From assembly GCA_030867185.1 (NCBI GenBank), contig CM061492.1, positions 43,035,584 through 43,099,583 on the forward strand: 64,000 bases of DNA, in the 5' to 3' direction. The notes under the pieces were generated by a model. That model made no database searches and was not told the origin of the DNA. It saw only the letters and a program-made list of their open reading frames with translations. The position numbers and the translations under genes are program-made. Source of the stretch: Tagetes erecta. Taxonomy: Eukaryota > Streptophyta > Magnoliopsida > Asterales > Asteraceae. Below are positions 49,420 through 61,184 of the stretch, in pieces. The first letter of the stretch is position 1. Every line of letters begins with the position of its first letter.

Positions 49420-50457
49420 GGTAGCGTTTGGTAAGCTGGAATAAGGGATGGAATGGAATGGATCATTACAACGTAATGAAAAAGAGTGTGTTTGGTTGGT
49501 CAGTGGAATGGAATGAACCATTACAAATGAATGAAAACTACATCATTTTCATTTCATCCCTACCCCATGTTTTTTTTTCATTCCTTCAAGGAATGAATTT
49601 TTTTTTTTCAATTTATGACTCCATGACTCGGGTCATGCCCCGAACCTTGACCCGACCTAAGACCCCATGAACCAACCTATGTCCTAACCTACGTCTCGAA
49701 CCATGATCCGACCCCATGAACCGACTCATGGCCCGAGCCATGAATCGGTCTAAGCCATGTTTTTTTTCATTCCTTCAAGAAATGAAATAATTTTTAATTA
49801 ATGACAAAAACCATGACCCAACCCATGACCCGACACATGCACCCATGAACCGGGCCATGGCTCGAACCATGACCCAACCCATGAACCGACTCATGACTCG
49901 AGCCATCAACTGACCCTTGACCCAACCCATATCGATCCATCCCCTGAACCATGACCCAAACCATAATCCGACTCATGACCTGACCCGTGTCTCGTACCAT
50001 AACCGACCCATGTCCTGATCCAAGACCTAACACATGAACCAAACCATGACTCGATCCATCAACCAACTAATGACCTGGTCCATGAACTTACTCATGACCC
50101 GACCATGAACCGAGCAATGTCGTTGCCACTTTCTCAAACCATAACCCAAACCTTGTCTTGAACCATGTCCCGATTCATGTATTGGCCCATGTATCGAACC
50201 ATGAGCCGATCCATGGCCCGAACCAAGACCCGACCCATAAGCATGACTAGGTATTTTTGTTATTTTTAGATATTTTTATTTCTTTCATTTGGTTTTTCCT
50301 GGCTATCAAACAACAAGAAGTATTGATTTATTTCATTCATGTAAAGTAACCAAACATGATAATGGAATGGAATAGTCCATTTCATTCATTTGTTCATTCC
50401 TTTTCATCATTCATTCCATTCCTTTGTCAATTCCATTACCACATACCAAACAGACCC
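49420..50457. mobile_element. Harbinger/Tourist-like MITE with internal minisatellite
   Basis: The left end GGTAGCGTTTGGTAAGCTGG and the right end, reverse-complemented GGGTCTGTTTGGTATGTGG, are flanked by TAA (49417-49419 and 50458-50460). Both terminal regions contain GGAATGGAATG, the hallmark of a common plant MITE family. The middle holds a minisatellite, described separately, that enlarges the element to 1.04 kb. Confidence 0.8.
49617..50250. repeat. CCATGACCCGACC-type minisatellite
   Basis: Some forty degenerate tandem units of 13-15 bp on the pattern (A)CCATGA(A/C)CCGA(A/C)C, partly arranged as higher-order pairs (ACCATGACCCGAACCCATGA). It is interrupted at about 49757-49802 by a copy of the MITE flank (TTTTTTTTCATTCCTTCAAG...), suggesting an internal duplication. 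Frames reading through it (for example minus 49794-50066) give repetitive GHGLVHG-like peptides, which I treat as artefacts. Confidence 0.8.
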
Positions 50458-50460
50458 TAA

Positions 50461-51022
50461 TAAAGATAATACACGCTCATTGAGGATGAAACGTGCCAAA
50501 ATCGTGATGAACATGGACAAAATTAGGTAGTGGGTTTCGAACCAGGGTTCTCACCCCATAATAACAGTGCGTTGCCCACTTATGCTACACGCTCGAATGA
50601 TGGAAGTTGTAGTAAATTTACTTAAAAAATAATTGTTGTTCTCTGATCTTATTGACAAAATGTTATTCGTATTGTGTAAGTGTTAGTGAGTGTGAAACAA
50701 ATTTACTATGTTTGTAACACTAACTTTATAGAGTTTTTCTAATTGCATAGGATAGCCAGATTAAACCTATGGTCATACTATAATGACCATGTGTTTAAAC
50801 CCATAGTCATACTATAATGACCATGTGTTGATCAGTCGAGTGATACATTTTATGCTAACTACTACGAAGTTTAAAAATGATTTTGATCTCGTTCAAACCC
50901 TGGAATTGTGGCATGTAAGATGTCGAGGAAGAGAAATGATCGACAATCATAACGGAGCTAAATGGCCTGTGAGGCTTGAATCAAACCAAAGTTATGATTG
51001 TCATGTTACTTCCTTTTTTTTC
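50461..51022. other. Intergenic DNA with a tRNA-like segment
   Basis: On the minus strand at 50527-50597, A-box-like TAGCATAAGTGGGC and B box GGTTCGAAACC are correctly spaced, but the ends do not pair as an acceptor stem. It is best seen as tRNA-derived repeat (SINE-like). A 33-bp direct tandem duplication (CCATAGTCATACTATAATGA variants) occurs at about 50765-50826. Confidence 0.45.
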
Positions 51023-51025
51023 TTA

Positions 51026-51181
51026 GGGGTTTATTTTGGCAAAATCTGAATCATTAAGTGCTGAATGGTTAAGAGGTTTGAACATTAAGAGGCTATTTTT
51101 TTATGAAACAAACGGCCTGAATGCTGAATCTGAATGATTAAGCACTGAACTGAACCACTAAGAGGTGAAACAAACAGCCCC
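51026..51181. mobile_element. Harbinger/Tourist-like MITE (short copy)
   Basis: 156 bp, left end GGGGTTTATTTTGGC, right end reverse-complemented GGGGCTGTTTGTTTCACC, flanked by TTA (51023-51025 and 51182-51184). Related to the 261-bp copy at 36993 through words such as GATTCAG/CTGAATC and GTTCAGTTCAGTGC. Confidence 0.7.
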
Positions 51182-51184
51182 TTA

Positions 51185-52739
51185 GTATCTTTCTTTACAA
51201 AAAAAAAATAGTTAATCGCACACAAAAGATGATGAAAAGTTAATAAAACCATCTCTAAGCTTTTCAACATGTTAAAATCTCATTAACTTTCATATAAGAT
51301 TTAAAAACTTCAAAACATTTTTCACGACAGTCTCAAGCTTTTTGGGAGCCTCAAACATAAACAAAGAATTGAGGCCTTTAACATAAGTTTTCTTTATTAT
51401 TTATGTTCGATCTTTTTTTAGTCTAAAAATCCTATAAAAAAAGTTAAATTGATTCCCTCAGTATTCTATTTAGAGATTGTATCTCTAGTTTTCTATTAAA
51501 AAATCATTTACATGATGCTTTTGTTTATATATAAAAAAGATAAATATAATCAACATATAAAATATAAATCAAATAAACTATATATAGCTGTCTCAACCAA
51601 TAAACACATTTCCCTCTTCAAACAAGCATTACCTCAAACCACCATTCTCAAACATCTACAAACTACAACATCAACTTTCTTGACGTAGCACCACCCTCGC
51701 TGACAAAGTAAGGGTTGGCGTCACGAAAAACCATCTTCACTCTCGTAAGGAAACAATCGTCAACAATCTCTAATTAAATCAAATCGTATTTCATAACTTA
51801 TTTAAAATATATTATAGTAAAACTCCATACTAGACAAGTTACATGTATATTTAAACTTCACACAAATATATAATACATATCAAGCTCCATACAGATTGTT
51901 ATATGAATAAATGTTTAATATAAATGAGGTATTTGCCCATACTATAATAAATTATGTACTAATTTATCTAGTGTGATCACTTCAAGATCTAACAAAGGGC
52001 CTAATGCACATGTTAATATAATACAATATTTTATATAATATACAATCATAAAGTAAATGATTAGTTCCCAACAATATCCAATAATTAGTGACCACATGTT
52101 AACATGTCCACCTCTCACATACTTTTGGACAAACCTTAACACATGAAGTAAAGTTTTTAAACACCCTAATTTTGTTTTGTTTTTTAATAAAATAATAATT
52201 AGAAGATATTTTGATAACCGCTAAAGCTTTTAGTTATATAAAGACAATTTATTAAGTGCTATATTAATTACTCCCCATTAAAATACTATCATTAAGGGTT
52301 AATTTGCATCCTTTGTTCATTCAAGATGGAAAAATTGTGTGGCCATGGGATGTTGAGGCCATCCAAATTGACTAAAAATAATTGATTTTCTATAAAAGTA
52401 TATTTAAAAGTAAATAAATAACTTTATATGTTTAAATAGATTTAAAGATATAAAATCAAGACATATATTATATGAAGGTGACAAGGGTTTGTTTGTTTCG
52501 CTTTTGCAATATTGAGCTTATCATCAAAGATATAGCGTGTCTTGGGTGACTTTTGTGTAAAATGTCATACATATAAATAAATAAAAATAATACAATCGAC
52601 TTTTATGAGTGGTGTTGTACATCAGTATTTTATCTGATAATGTGTCGTGTCAGTAAAAATTCACGCTCAACACACATCTATTGTAATATATAGTGTCAAA
52701 TATTCAATTACAAAATATGTTACAAGTATCCTAAACAAT
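51185..52739. other. Intergenic DNA, no gene supported
   Basis: AT-rich sequence without long ORFs. A GC-richer bit near 51680-51720 (CACCCTCGCTGACAAAGTAAG) has no recognisable context. Confidence 0.4.
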
Positions 52740-53040
52740 ATTATAAGACATGAAAGATTGAGATGGTGTTGACATGTGCGAGGGACGCAAATAGACGACA
52801 CTATCTTAGAAGGAGAGTGGAAGACCTCATGGTGCACTGGACGAGGAGAAGAGACAAGTTAACCTTGGTTGACATAGGATGAGCATACTAGGCGTGATTA
52901 GGTAGACTAACATCTTTTCGAAGACATAATAGATGATAAGAACCCTTGAAGACGTAAGATAAAGACTAGGGATCTCTTGAAGTGATCAATACATCGTGCT
53001 TGTTGGCTAGTGGATTAAATTAGGGATTTGTGCTACGCTT
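52740..53040 (+). pseudogene. Degraded LINE reverse-transcriptase C-terminus
   Basis: Broken plus-strand frames read ERLRWC*HVRGTQIDDTILEGEWK and then, in another frame, GRGRDKLTLVDIG, corresponding to the LRW.GHV.R...D........GRGR.K.TW block at the end of many plant LINE polyproteins. Stops and frameshifts show that it is dead. Extent approximate. Confidence 0.5.
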
Positions 53041-55537
53041 TGGTTTACGTGACACATTTGTTGTTAGTCTTGGATGTGCTTTTAGTTTTTTTAACAACAA
53101 TTTTGTTCAAAACAACTCAGTTACTGGCGAGGTGTTAGGGTCAAAAACACCAAAACAAACAACACAACCACGCCAACAACCTATCACAAAAGACTAGAAC
53201 ATCAATTTTGTCAAACTATATCTAACTGATTGACACGATACTTTACACAAAGGAATGAGTTTGCCAAAATATTTTCCACAACCATATCTACCGATAGGCA
53301 CTTCGAATTCGAATTAAGTATAAGATCATTTAATTTCTTACATGTGCTTTTAGTTAATAGTGTATATTTAGGTTCTTAAAATTTCAAAACATAGGTGCCA
53401 TATATATGAGCAGCCAGTTTCTAATTTTTACCCAATAAGTCATGAAATTTCAGTGAGTCTGTTTGATTAATTACTTGATTTATCATAACCAACCAAATTG
53501 TTTGTAATTGTCAAATCGTTACTTTTTATTTTTTTTGTAATAATTTAACACCACATAGCTATGACAATTATCGAACATCAACATCTAAGAAAGACATAAC
53601 CAATACCTTGGTATCATTAAACTAGAATTTTGCATTTTGTTTTAGAACAAAGGCACTATATAAAGTGAAATATAACTATATTAAATTAGTATTTATATAT
53701 ATTCATTTAATTTTTTTCTTTTGAAATAATGCAAGTACATATATGTGATCTAACTAGATAAGAAAACACTCAAAGAAAAAAAATAAAAATGTTTGTTTGG
53801 CGTGTGAGAATTTTGTTTTATTAGGCACCAAACCGACATAATTGATATGTCACATTTAAAATTTTACAACTCAAATTTGTGATTCCACATTTTAGTTTAC
53901 TAGAAAAATATATCAATATTTAAAGTTGAATTTATGACTATTCCTAATTAACTATATTGTTTATTTATTCTATATAACTTAACTATATCAATATTTTTTT
54001 TAATAACATCACCTTAATTTTTAAGAAGAAATATACTATAATTAGCTGACAGCATAACTAGTTAAAACTTTTAACTTAGTGCTCTTAACACAAATATATT
54101 ACTAACAGGCCACTAATTCATTGACAACTTAACTACATCAATATAAAAATGTTTTTTTAACTAATTTTTTTTAAAAGAGTGAAGTGTAATTAAGCCTTTT
54201 TAAAAAAACAAGTTAGTCAAAAATGTCACCTTTGATATGATATCAACTTTTATGACAAAAAGAAGGGGACAAAGCACATGGAGAGTGGCTCTAATAGTTT
54301 GGTTAGCTCCCTAATTGTACAACATATGATCCTTATCCTTGCCAACTTATTTTTTTTCTTTTTAAATATATATTAAATGTACTTTTTATATGAATATCAT
54401 GAATTATACTCATGAACCTAATTAAACTTGAAAGATGAAACTTGGCCGGGTTCAAAGTTTATTATTGTAAGATAATGAAAATACTGAATTGATTTTAGTA
54501 AATATGACGTCTTACGATGTATAGAGATTATAAAAAGCTTAACTAACTTAATGGTTGTGTGGGCTCAATACTAGAAACCTTAATCTAATACATCTAATAC
54601 TCCTTCGTAGTTAGAACGGTGGGAAAGCTAAGCTTGTCACACCAAATGTTACAAACCTCAGACCAGGAAAACAAGTAGCGTAGGACCAGGCTACAAAAAA
54701 CGACGGTCAAAGGACGCAAAGGCGCCCTCACACACCTAGAAGGTGGCATGTGGCGGTGAAGATGGACGTTGAAGTGACATGAGATGGACTTCAACAGATT
54801 TTTCAAGCTGATCTTTAGTAGCTTATGAGTTACACCCTATCTCTCTTGCCAACTTACGACTTACTCTCTTTTTTGGTATAAGAAATACATAATATTCATA
54901 CATATAGGTAGAACAAAATTTACTTTTCTTACAGTGAAAATATACTAATAGGGATTAACAAGTAGCTAAAAACCCTAACAGGTGTGAAAACAAGAAAGCA
55001 AAACTATAACAAAGAAAAGAAAACATAAGAAAATTAGCCCGGAACATATGACCTTATTTGCCGAAGGGGGATATGATCAAATATAAGCTCGTTTCTATGA
55101 TTCCATATGCTCCACGTTATTATCATGAATGTCACATGAACAAGCTTTTTATTATTTTCGTCACCTCTTAACATATACGATGTTTTCATTAGATCTTTGA
55201 ATGTGAAAGCCTAGATTGATTGTAAAAATTGACCTCTTAGCATATAGGGTGTTTCCATTAGATCTTTGAGGATTTACTTATATGTTTCTGAATTAATATC
55301 TAATATTAAATTTTGCTTATTGTTTCTTTACTTCAACTATTATAGATATAGACATACATAAACAAGTGTAAGTTATAAACCACACAAAATAGCCTTTTTA
55401 TGATCGACATCACTTTCTTAAGCCAACCCAAATGCTTTAAAAAACACTCTACTTATTAACACTTAATTCTCCATACTTATCATTCACAAATCTATTCACA
55501 ACCATCAACCATTTTCAACTATTTTCCCCTTCATTGG
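53041..55537. other. Intergenic DNA upstream of the second PKS gene
   Basis: Strongly AT-rich, no long ORFs with support (a 70-codon minus ORF at 54594-54806 is not convincing). 'CACCTCTTA(A/G)CATAT' and 'TCATTAGATCTTTGA' blocks recur at 55162-55202 and 55230-55271, a short direct duplication. The final 100 bases carry the leader of the PKS gene. Confidence 0.4.
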
Positions 55538-56701
55538 ATGATCACGACCGAAGAGCGATTCATGGTTAAAATCATGAACAACAAGGTAGAGGATAACGAA
55601 CTCGGAGTTTTTGGAGCTGAGAAGTACTTTAAAGGAGTAATAGATGAAGAACTTTTAAGAACATCCATTAACAATGTTCATTATTGTTCAAACCGATCGG
55701 AAGAAAAACACGAAGATCCATGGCCGACGCCTAAATCAAAAACCCCGTTAAGTGGTTGTTCAGGATCGAGTTGGAATAGCAGGGGAGACTTGTTGGTTAG
55801 TGATGAGCCTATTGGCAACAATCATAACAAGAAAACCAATGTCAAAAGCTTGTTAGCAAGCCTTGGATGTAGTTGTCGTGACAAAGGTTCGGTTAAGATT
55901 GCCGAAGCCAAACAACCAGTTAAATGTGGTGATCCGAAACAAAAAACAATGTCGTCGTCAAGCAAACAGGTTGATGATGATGATGTTAATGTTAGAAGAG
56001 AAGCCGGTCTCACGTTCCCGGTGTTGAATGCTTCAATGGCACATATGAAGCATCCGGAGCCACCAGAAGCAAAACACGAACGAGAACAAGGAGATAAGTG
56101 TGTTAGTTTGGAGACGAAGCTAACGTTGTTGAATTGGGGCGTGGTGACCCCGAGAGCGGAAATTCTAGATAGTTCTGGAAACGGAAACGATACAGGAAGT
56201 GATGGAAGCTCGGATTTGTTCGAACTAGAGAGCTTCTCGACTAACGAGAATAACTCATTTCTTGCTCAACAATCGGCAGAGAATAACATATATGCACCAA
56301 GTGAGGCGAGCATCAATTGGAGCGTCATGACTGCTAGCGTAGCAGTTTCTCCGACTCCTAAGGATTTGGTAGCACCGAGAAATGTGAAAGGTTCGGGCAT
56401 TCTTTCAAGATGTAAAAATCGTAAAGCGGTTAAAATTGACAGCGATGAACACTGCATGACTAGTGGTGAGAAGCTGGCGGTTGTGTCTCACGCCAAGCGA
56501 GAGTGGCGCCACGCTTTAGATTCCACCACACCCGTAGTGAAAATACAAGCCAACACGAAACTGATACGTGCAGGGTCTGGTTTGCACATTAGTCAAAACG
56601 GATTTGGCGTTGTACGTCAAGTTCCAAACCGTCTGAGCCGTGGCCCTAACCAGAACCACTTCGAACCGACCCGAAATAATACTCTCACTCCTGTCGAGTA
56701 A
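55538..56701 (+). CDS. PHYTOCHROME KINASE SUBSTRATE family protein (copy 2)
   Basis: A 387-aa intronless PKS-family protein on the same strand as the copy 6.5 kb upstream, so the two form a spaced tandem pair. Conserved blocks: NELGVFGAEKYFKG (20-33), VKSLLASLGCSCRDK (near 101-116), LTFPVLNAS, ETKLTLLNWG, SDGSSDLFELESFSTNENNSFLAQ (near 221-245), and NIYAPSEASINWSVMTASV (near 249-267). The N-terminal leader before the GVFGAEKYF block is about 40 residues shorter than in copy 1. After the core, the tail differs: CKNRKAVKI followed by a basic, Asn/Pro-containing extension (HISQNGFGVVRQVPNR). Identity outside the blocks is low, so the duplication is not recent. The function (phytochrome/phototropin signalling) is inferred from the family. 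Confidence 0.92.
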   Translation: MITTEERFMVKIMNNKVEDNELGVFGAEKYFKGVIDEELLRTSINNVHYCSNRSEEKHEDPWPTPKSKTPLSGCSGSSWNSRGDLLVSDEPIGNNHNKKTNVKSLLASLGCSCRDKGSVKIAEAKQPVKCGDPKQKTMSSSSKQVDDDDVNVRREAGLTFPVLNASMAHMKHPEPPEAKHEREQGDKCVSLETKLTLLNWGVVTPRAEILDSSGNGNDTGSDGSSDLFELESFSTNENNSFLAQQSAENNIYAPSEASINWSVMTASVAVSPTPKDLVAPRNVKGSGILSRCKNRKAVKIDSDEHCMTSGEKLAVVSHAKREWRHALDSTTPVVKIQANTKLIRAGSGLHISQNGFGVVRQVPNRLSRGPNQNHFEPTRNNTLTPVE

Positions 56702-58739
56702 AAAGTACGTTTGTTATCTAGTAATTTACTATATTCAACAACAAATTTAACTAAAACAGATTGTCTTATAAACATGTATACAAAGTTTTATTATGTACAA
56801 GTCTTTATGCAGAAGGTACATGAAATCTAAGCAGTGATACCTAAGCATCACATGCCTCAAACATGACATTATTTATAGGCCAATTTCAGCAAACTTTAAG
56901 AGAAACAAGAGTCACAAGAAACTTATCTTCACACATCTCATCACTGTAACAAACCCTGTTTGTTACTCTCAAAATGGCATTGCAATTTACCATTTTACCC
57001 TTTTATGTGCATCTAAATCTCACAAATATTTTTCATTTACAGGCTAACAAGCATCTATAAATACAAAACTGTTCTGTTTACATATTTACCGTCATCTAAT
57101 ACACTTAGCAGTTGTTAGAATATTTCAGAACCTAACATGTGTTTTTCAGGTCAATTCAACACGACCCGTACTAATATTGACTAGTTTCTACCTGCACCCG
57201 TTCTAAGTTCTAACCCGTTATCCAACCCACCCCACTCGTGATTCGTCCCACTTATGACAAACCTCAACTTGTGGACGCGTGTTAGTGTAAATACACACAC
57301 ATGCTGCAAGCACATGTGTGTTTGTGACTAGAACCAATAGGGTCAAAATCAAGCAATCAAATGAGGAAAGAAGCAAAGTATTTCTTCTTGAATAGAGGTT
57401 AGATGTCAAAGTCACACCAGAATTTTTTTATTATTATTATTTCAGGGAGGGGGAGGTCGACACCAACAAACGCATACACATATTGTCAGCTAAAACTAGT
57501 AACCGAAAGCTAATCCTTACAGATACTTGATCACACGTTCACTATAGACTTTTCTATACCACGTAAGATAGCGATTGGTTCGTCCCAAGATATGAAATGT
57601 CATACCAAATATCATCTTTAAATGGTCATATGAATTTCCTCATTTCTTGGTTATATAAAATTATTTAAATTTTCAGAAATGTAAGGACAGTTTAACACTC
57701 TGGATATAAAGCTATAAATTATCTTTATATGAGCTGTAATCCGAAACAGTTAGGATAAAAGCATATAAAAGAATATGGGAGATTTGGCATGAAGTCCAAT
57801 CATAAGACAATTTTGACAGATCAAATATGAAGGTGTATATGTGCAGAGCAATAATTGTTCTAAAAGATGCTTCTAACAGTCAACCATTCAATTATGCATG
57901 TATGCAACATACTAGTTCAAATGTAATAGAAGAATGTTTTCGCTGCACAAAATGAAAATATATCAAACCCGCAACCCGTTCTTACTAGGTGAAGACAGTA
58001 AAGATAAGATCGCGAAAATAGCTATAAACGTCTTGCAAAGATGCAACTATAGCATTTTGAAAAAAGACGTCTAAAATTGCACCTCTTGCAAGGTATACCT
58101 CGATTGCTTAAAAAATGGTCGAACTAGGTTATGTTTTCACTCAAACGGGTTAAAAGTTAAAACCAAAATTCAACTACACGGGGAGCAGGTCAGCCAGGCT
58201 AAAAGGGTGAAAGTCGCCAAAGTGTGTTTTAATGTATACAAACTCTAATTGGTTTATTAAATAACTACAATGAATGATTTTTACATTAATAAAATTGTTT
58301 TACGTCTGAAAATGACAGAAAAGTGGTTACGAGTCAACCTAAACCCAAATTGACCCATTACCGATGTGTGGCTTTAAAACCACAAAGGATTTGACTAAAA
58401 TGTGAAACGCGACATGCACAACCACGACAGTATGACAACCCTATAGGCAATCTATAATTCTGTATCTACATTCTACAACAGCACTATCTGTTCAAAGAAC
58501 AATTACACAAAAAAGAAAAAATCGCGAACATTGTAATGTCAATATGTTACAAACATTGGTTCAGAATTGAATTTACATTAACACAAATAAGAAATACATC
58601 TAGAAACTACTTATTTGTCAACACACTATATCATAATGAACATTTATGATAACTTTAATATGCTGCAACATTTTAAGAAAATACGACAGTAAACTTACAT
58701 GTTTTTAATGTATACAGCCTAGAAAAGAAGTGAATTTCA
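56702..58739. other. Intergenic DNA between convergent PKS and SBH genes
   Basis: Two convergent 3' ends share this region; no further gene is supported. It is AT-rich, with no delimited transposon. The 65-codon ORF at 57218-57415 has no support. Confidence 0.45.
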
Positions 58740-61184
58740 TCAATCATCCTTGACAACTTTTACCGGCCTAACTTCAAAACCGCCATTTTCTTTCTTTTCA
58801 AGTGTAAATGGCATATGGGTCCCAAGGATTTTATCCCATACGACAAAAAACGGCTGTGAGTAGTTATATTTTGTGCCATAAAGCTGATGGTGTACATCAT
58901 GATATGCAGAATTGTTTCTAAAAAATATGTGAAAAAGGTTCCCGGGAAGCCATAATCCACAATGATCATCGACGGTTTTAATGGTAGCAAATGAGAAAAA
59001 GAAAATAGAAGCTCGAGGGGACATGCCTGAAAGAAGAAAAGCAAGGGCCCCACCAACTGTATCCAAAAGAAGGCCTTCCACTGGATGATTGTAAAGAGCT
59101 CCATATGCATATGGAACAATCAGGCGGTGATGTTGAGAATGAATATGGCGGTATAAAAACTTGTTTTGATGCATGTATCGGTGCATAAAATACTGCCAAG
59201 TGTCTAGAACCACCATAGCTATAAAGAACTGTCGGCCCAGATCAAATAGAGAATTATTTCCATTGTTGGTGGAACTTTCATCACTTCCTGTAACCTGAAT
59301 CACAAATAAATATTAAATGTCATCTAAACCAAGGGTTCAGTACTTCAGTTTTACTGAATTCACTAAAACTGCAATAAGGCAATAAGAAATTCACTTGACG
59401 CGATAATGCATACTAACTTATAGGCTACAAAACAACATTTTAAGAGTATGCTGAAGGCTTGCATCAATAAGACCTTTTTAATCCCACATGATAATTCTAG
59501 GCACGAAATATGGAACAAAACCATCAAGACCCATAAACGTATTCAGTGGAAATAAACTTTAGAAATTTTTTTTATCATAAGCCATAAGTAGTGAAGTTTG
59601 TTGGTATTGCTTTCATCATTCAAAGTTCAAACGAAATATTTGTTCTAAAAAGCTTGTTGGTTGCTTAACATGGGCATTGAAAGCGCTAAATGGCTCGCAC
59701 TATGCTGGGTGGAAACTATAAAAAATACAAAGATGACATCACAAAACTAACAAAAAGATTATAAATTTCTCCGAGGTTTCCAAATGTAAGCAGGGCGACA
59801 CCTCCTATGATTTCACTATATTAGTTAGAATTATGCAAAAGAGAGGTAAAGAACTTATGAGTTGTCTCTTCGTTAATTACCAAATAAAAAAGTTGTTAAA
59901 CTGGGATATCAAGATCAGGTAAAAACCTCTCAAAATCTGATCAAACGTGCATTCTCTTTTCAGTAAATTAATTCAAGTACAGAATTACAAAACTTAAATA
60001 AGGCAAACAAAATGCAATTCGAATAACATAAAATCAGGAAAACAAATCCTATTTCCTTTTCTTTAAAACAGCAACAATGAATATTATATGACAAGCTAGC
60101 GGGAAACTAGCCGAGTACAAACACCAAACAACAAAATCCTAATTCCTAACAACCTAACCAGACCACCTAACTAATTGTACTTAATACTGTTTACTCTTTT
60201 CATCCCTAGACTTGTGATCTCCTCCAAACCGCCCCTTGAGATCAATCCAAACCACCCTCACAGATCATCCATTCGAGTCAGATGCTCGTATCAGATCCAA
60301 AAGGTTAACTCATCAATATAGAACTAACTAAGGGACTAAAAAGGAATATTAAAGTACTAACATAATCAAACTTGCACTAATAAATACATATTGCTAAGTA
60401 ACTTCTCAAATCATTACATTTGTTCACCAACAATGTACCATTCAGGCATCCAGCCTTTCATACCACCAATATTATCCAAAATGCCCAGACGGAGACTTCC
60501 CCCAAGATCACTCATCCTAACACTACTCCCACCTAAACACGCTTAACTCTGAAATTCTCCACTCATCCACAGTCAAAACGTCCAAAACGCATTGATAGTA
60601 GTTAAAGCGAGACATTTGCCCAAAATTATCAACCGGCTCCCAAGTACGTTGTTCCACCTACCCAAACACTTAGCGGACCTCACGTATCACTTACCGACTT
60701 ACGTCCATCCCTCTCTTTAGACCATCTGCAGCACTCATAGCTACGGGCCTACAGCTCTAACTCAATTATTTCCTAATAACTATTGTACCTCACAAGTCAC
60801 ATTAATTAGTTGACCACTTGACCAACACTATCTCAACCCTTAACTACCAAAGCCTTACAGATATTAATCATTTTTTCCCTACCAAAAAGGATACATCTAC
60901 ATCTACAACAAATCATACCAAAACAAGCAAAAAATGAACAAACAACAACAAAAGAAACTTACAGTGAACAGTATGATGGCAACAACAGCTTGAACAGCCT
61001 GTTGAAGAAGAACACCTTTCACAACAGTTTTTTTCGAAACTAAATTCTTCTCATCTTCATCCTTCTTCGAATGCAATCGATACTTCTCATTCGATCCAAA
61101 CAACACATAAAACCCTGAATAAATCCAATACACCACTAACGGAGCCACTGTTCCTAAAAACTCATCCGATATCTTAAACTCCAT
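58740..61184 (-). CDS. Sphingoid-base C4-hydroxylase (SBH1/SBH2-like)
   Basis: A membrane di-iron oxygenase of the fatty-acid hydroxylase superfamily that hydroxylates dihydrosphingosine at C-4 to form phytosphingosine in the endoplasmic reticulum. Two exons, 61184-60963 and 59294-58740, join in phase 0 to give 258 aa (about 260 in Arabidopsis SBH proteins). The N-terminus (MEFKISDEFLGTVAPLVVYW) begins with a membrane helix. The three histidine boxes are intact: HRYMH (112-116), HxxHH within HIHSQHH (124-130), and HDVHH (206-210), followed by TKYNYSQPFFVVWDKILGTHMPF. C-terminus VRPVKVVKDD. The 1.67-kb intron is the only one. Length, histidine spacing and the single phase-0 intron give a confident family call; SBH1 versus SBH2 is not resolvable here. 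Confidence 0.95.
59295..60962 (-). other. Intron of the SBH gene with a possible retroelement fragment
   Basis: The donor ACT|GTAAG at 60963/60962 and acceptor GATTCAG before 59294 are canonical. Between about 60100 and 60800 the base composition shifts to GC-richer, C-biased sequence (e.g. AAACCGCCCCTTGAGATC, 60217), which looks like an inserted and decayed element on the minus strand. No ends were found. Confidence 0.4.

Noticed and set aside
49794..50066. Repetitive 90-codon ORF (GHGLVHGLGHG-like)
   Set aside because: It is the reading of a CCATGACCCGACC minisatellite in one frame; frame changes occur elsewhere in the array and no start context is visible.
50527..50597. A functional tRNA gene on the minus strand
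   Set aside because: Box motifs are present, but the acceptor stem does not pair and the anticodon arm is not clear.
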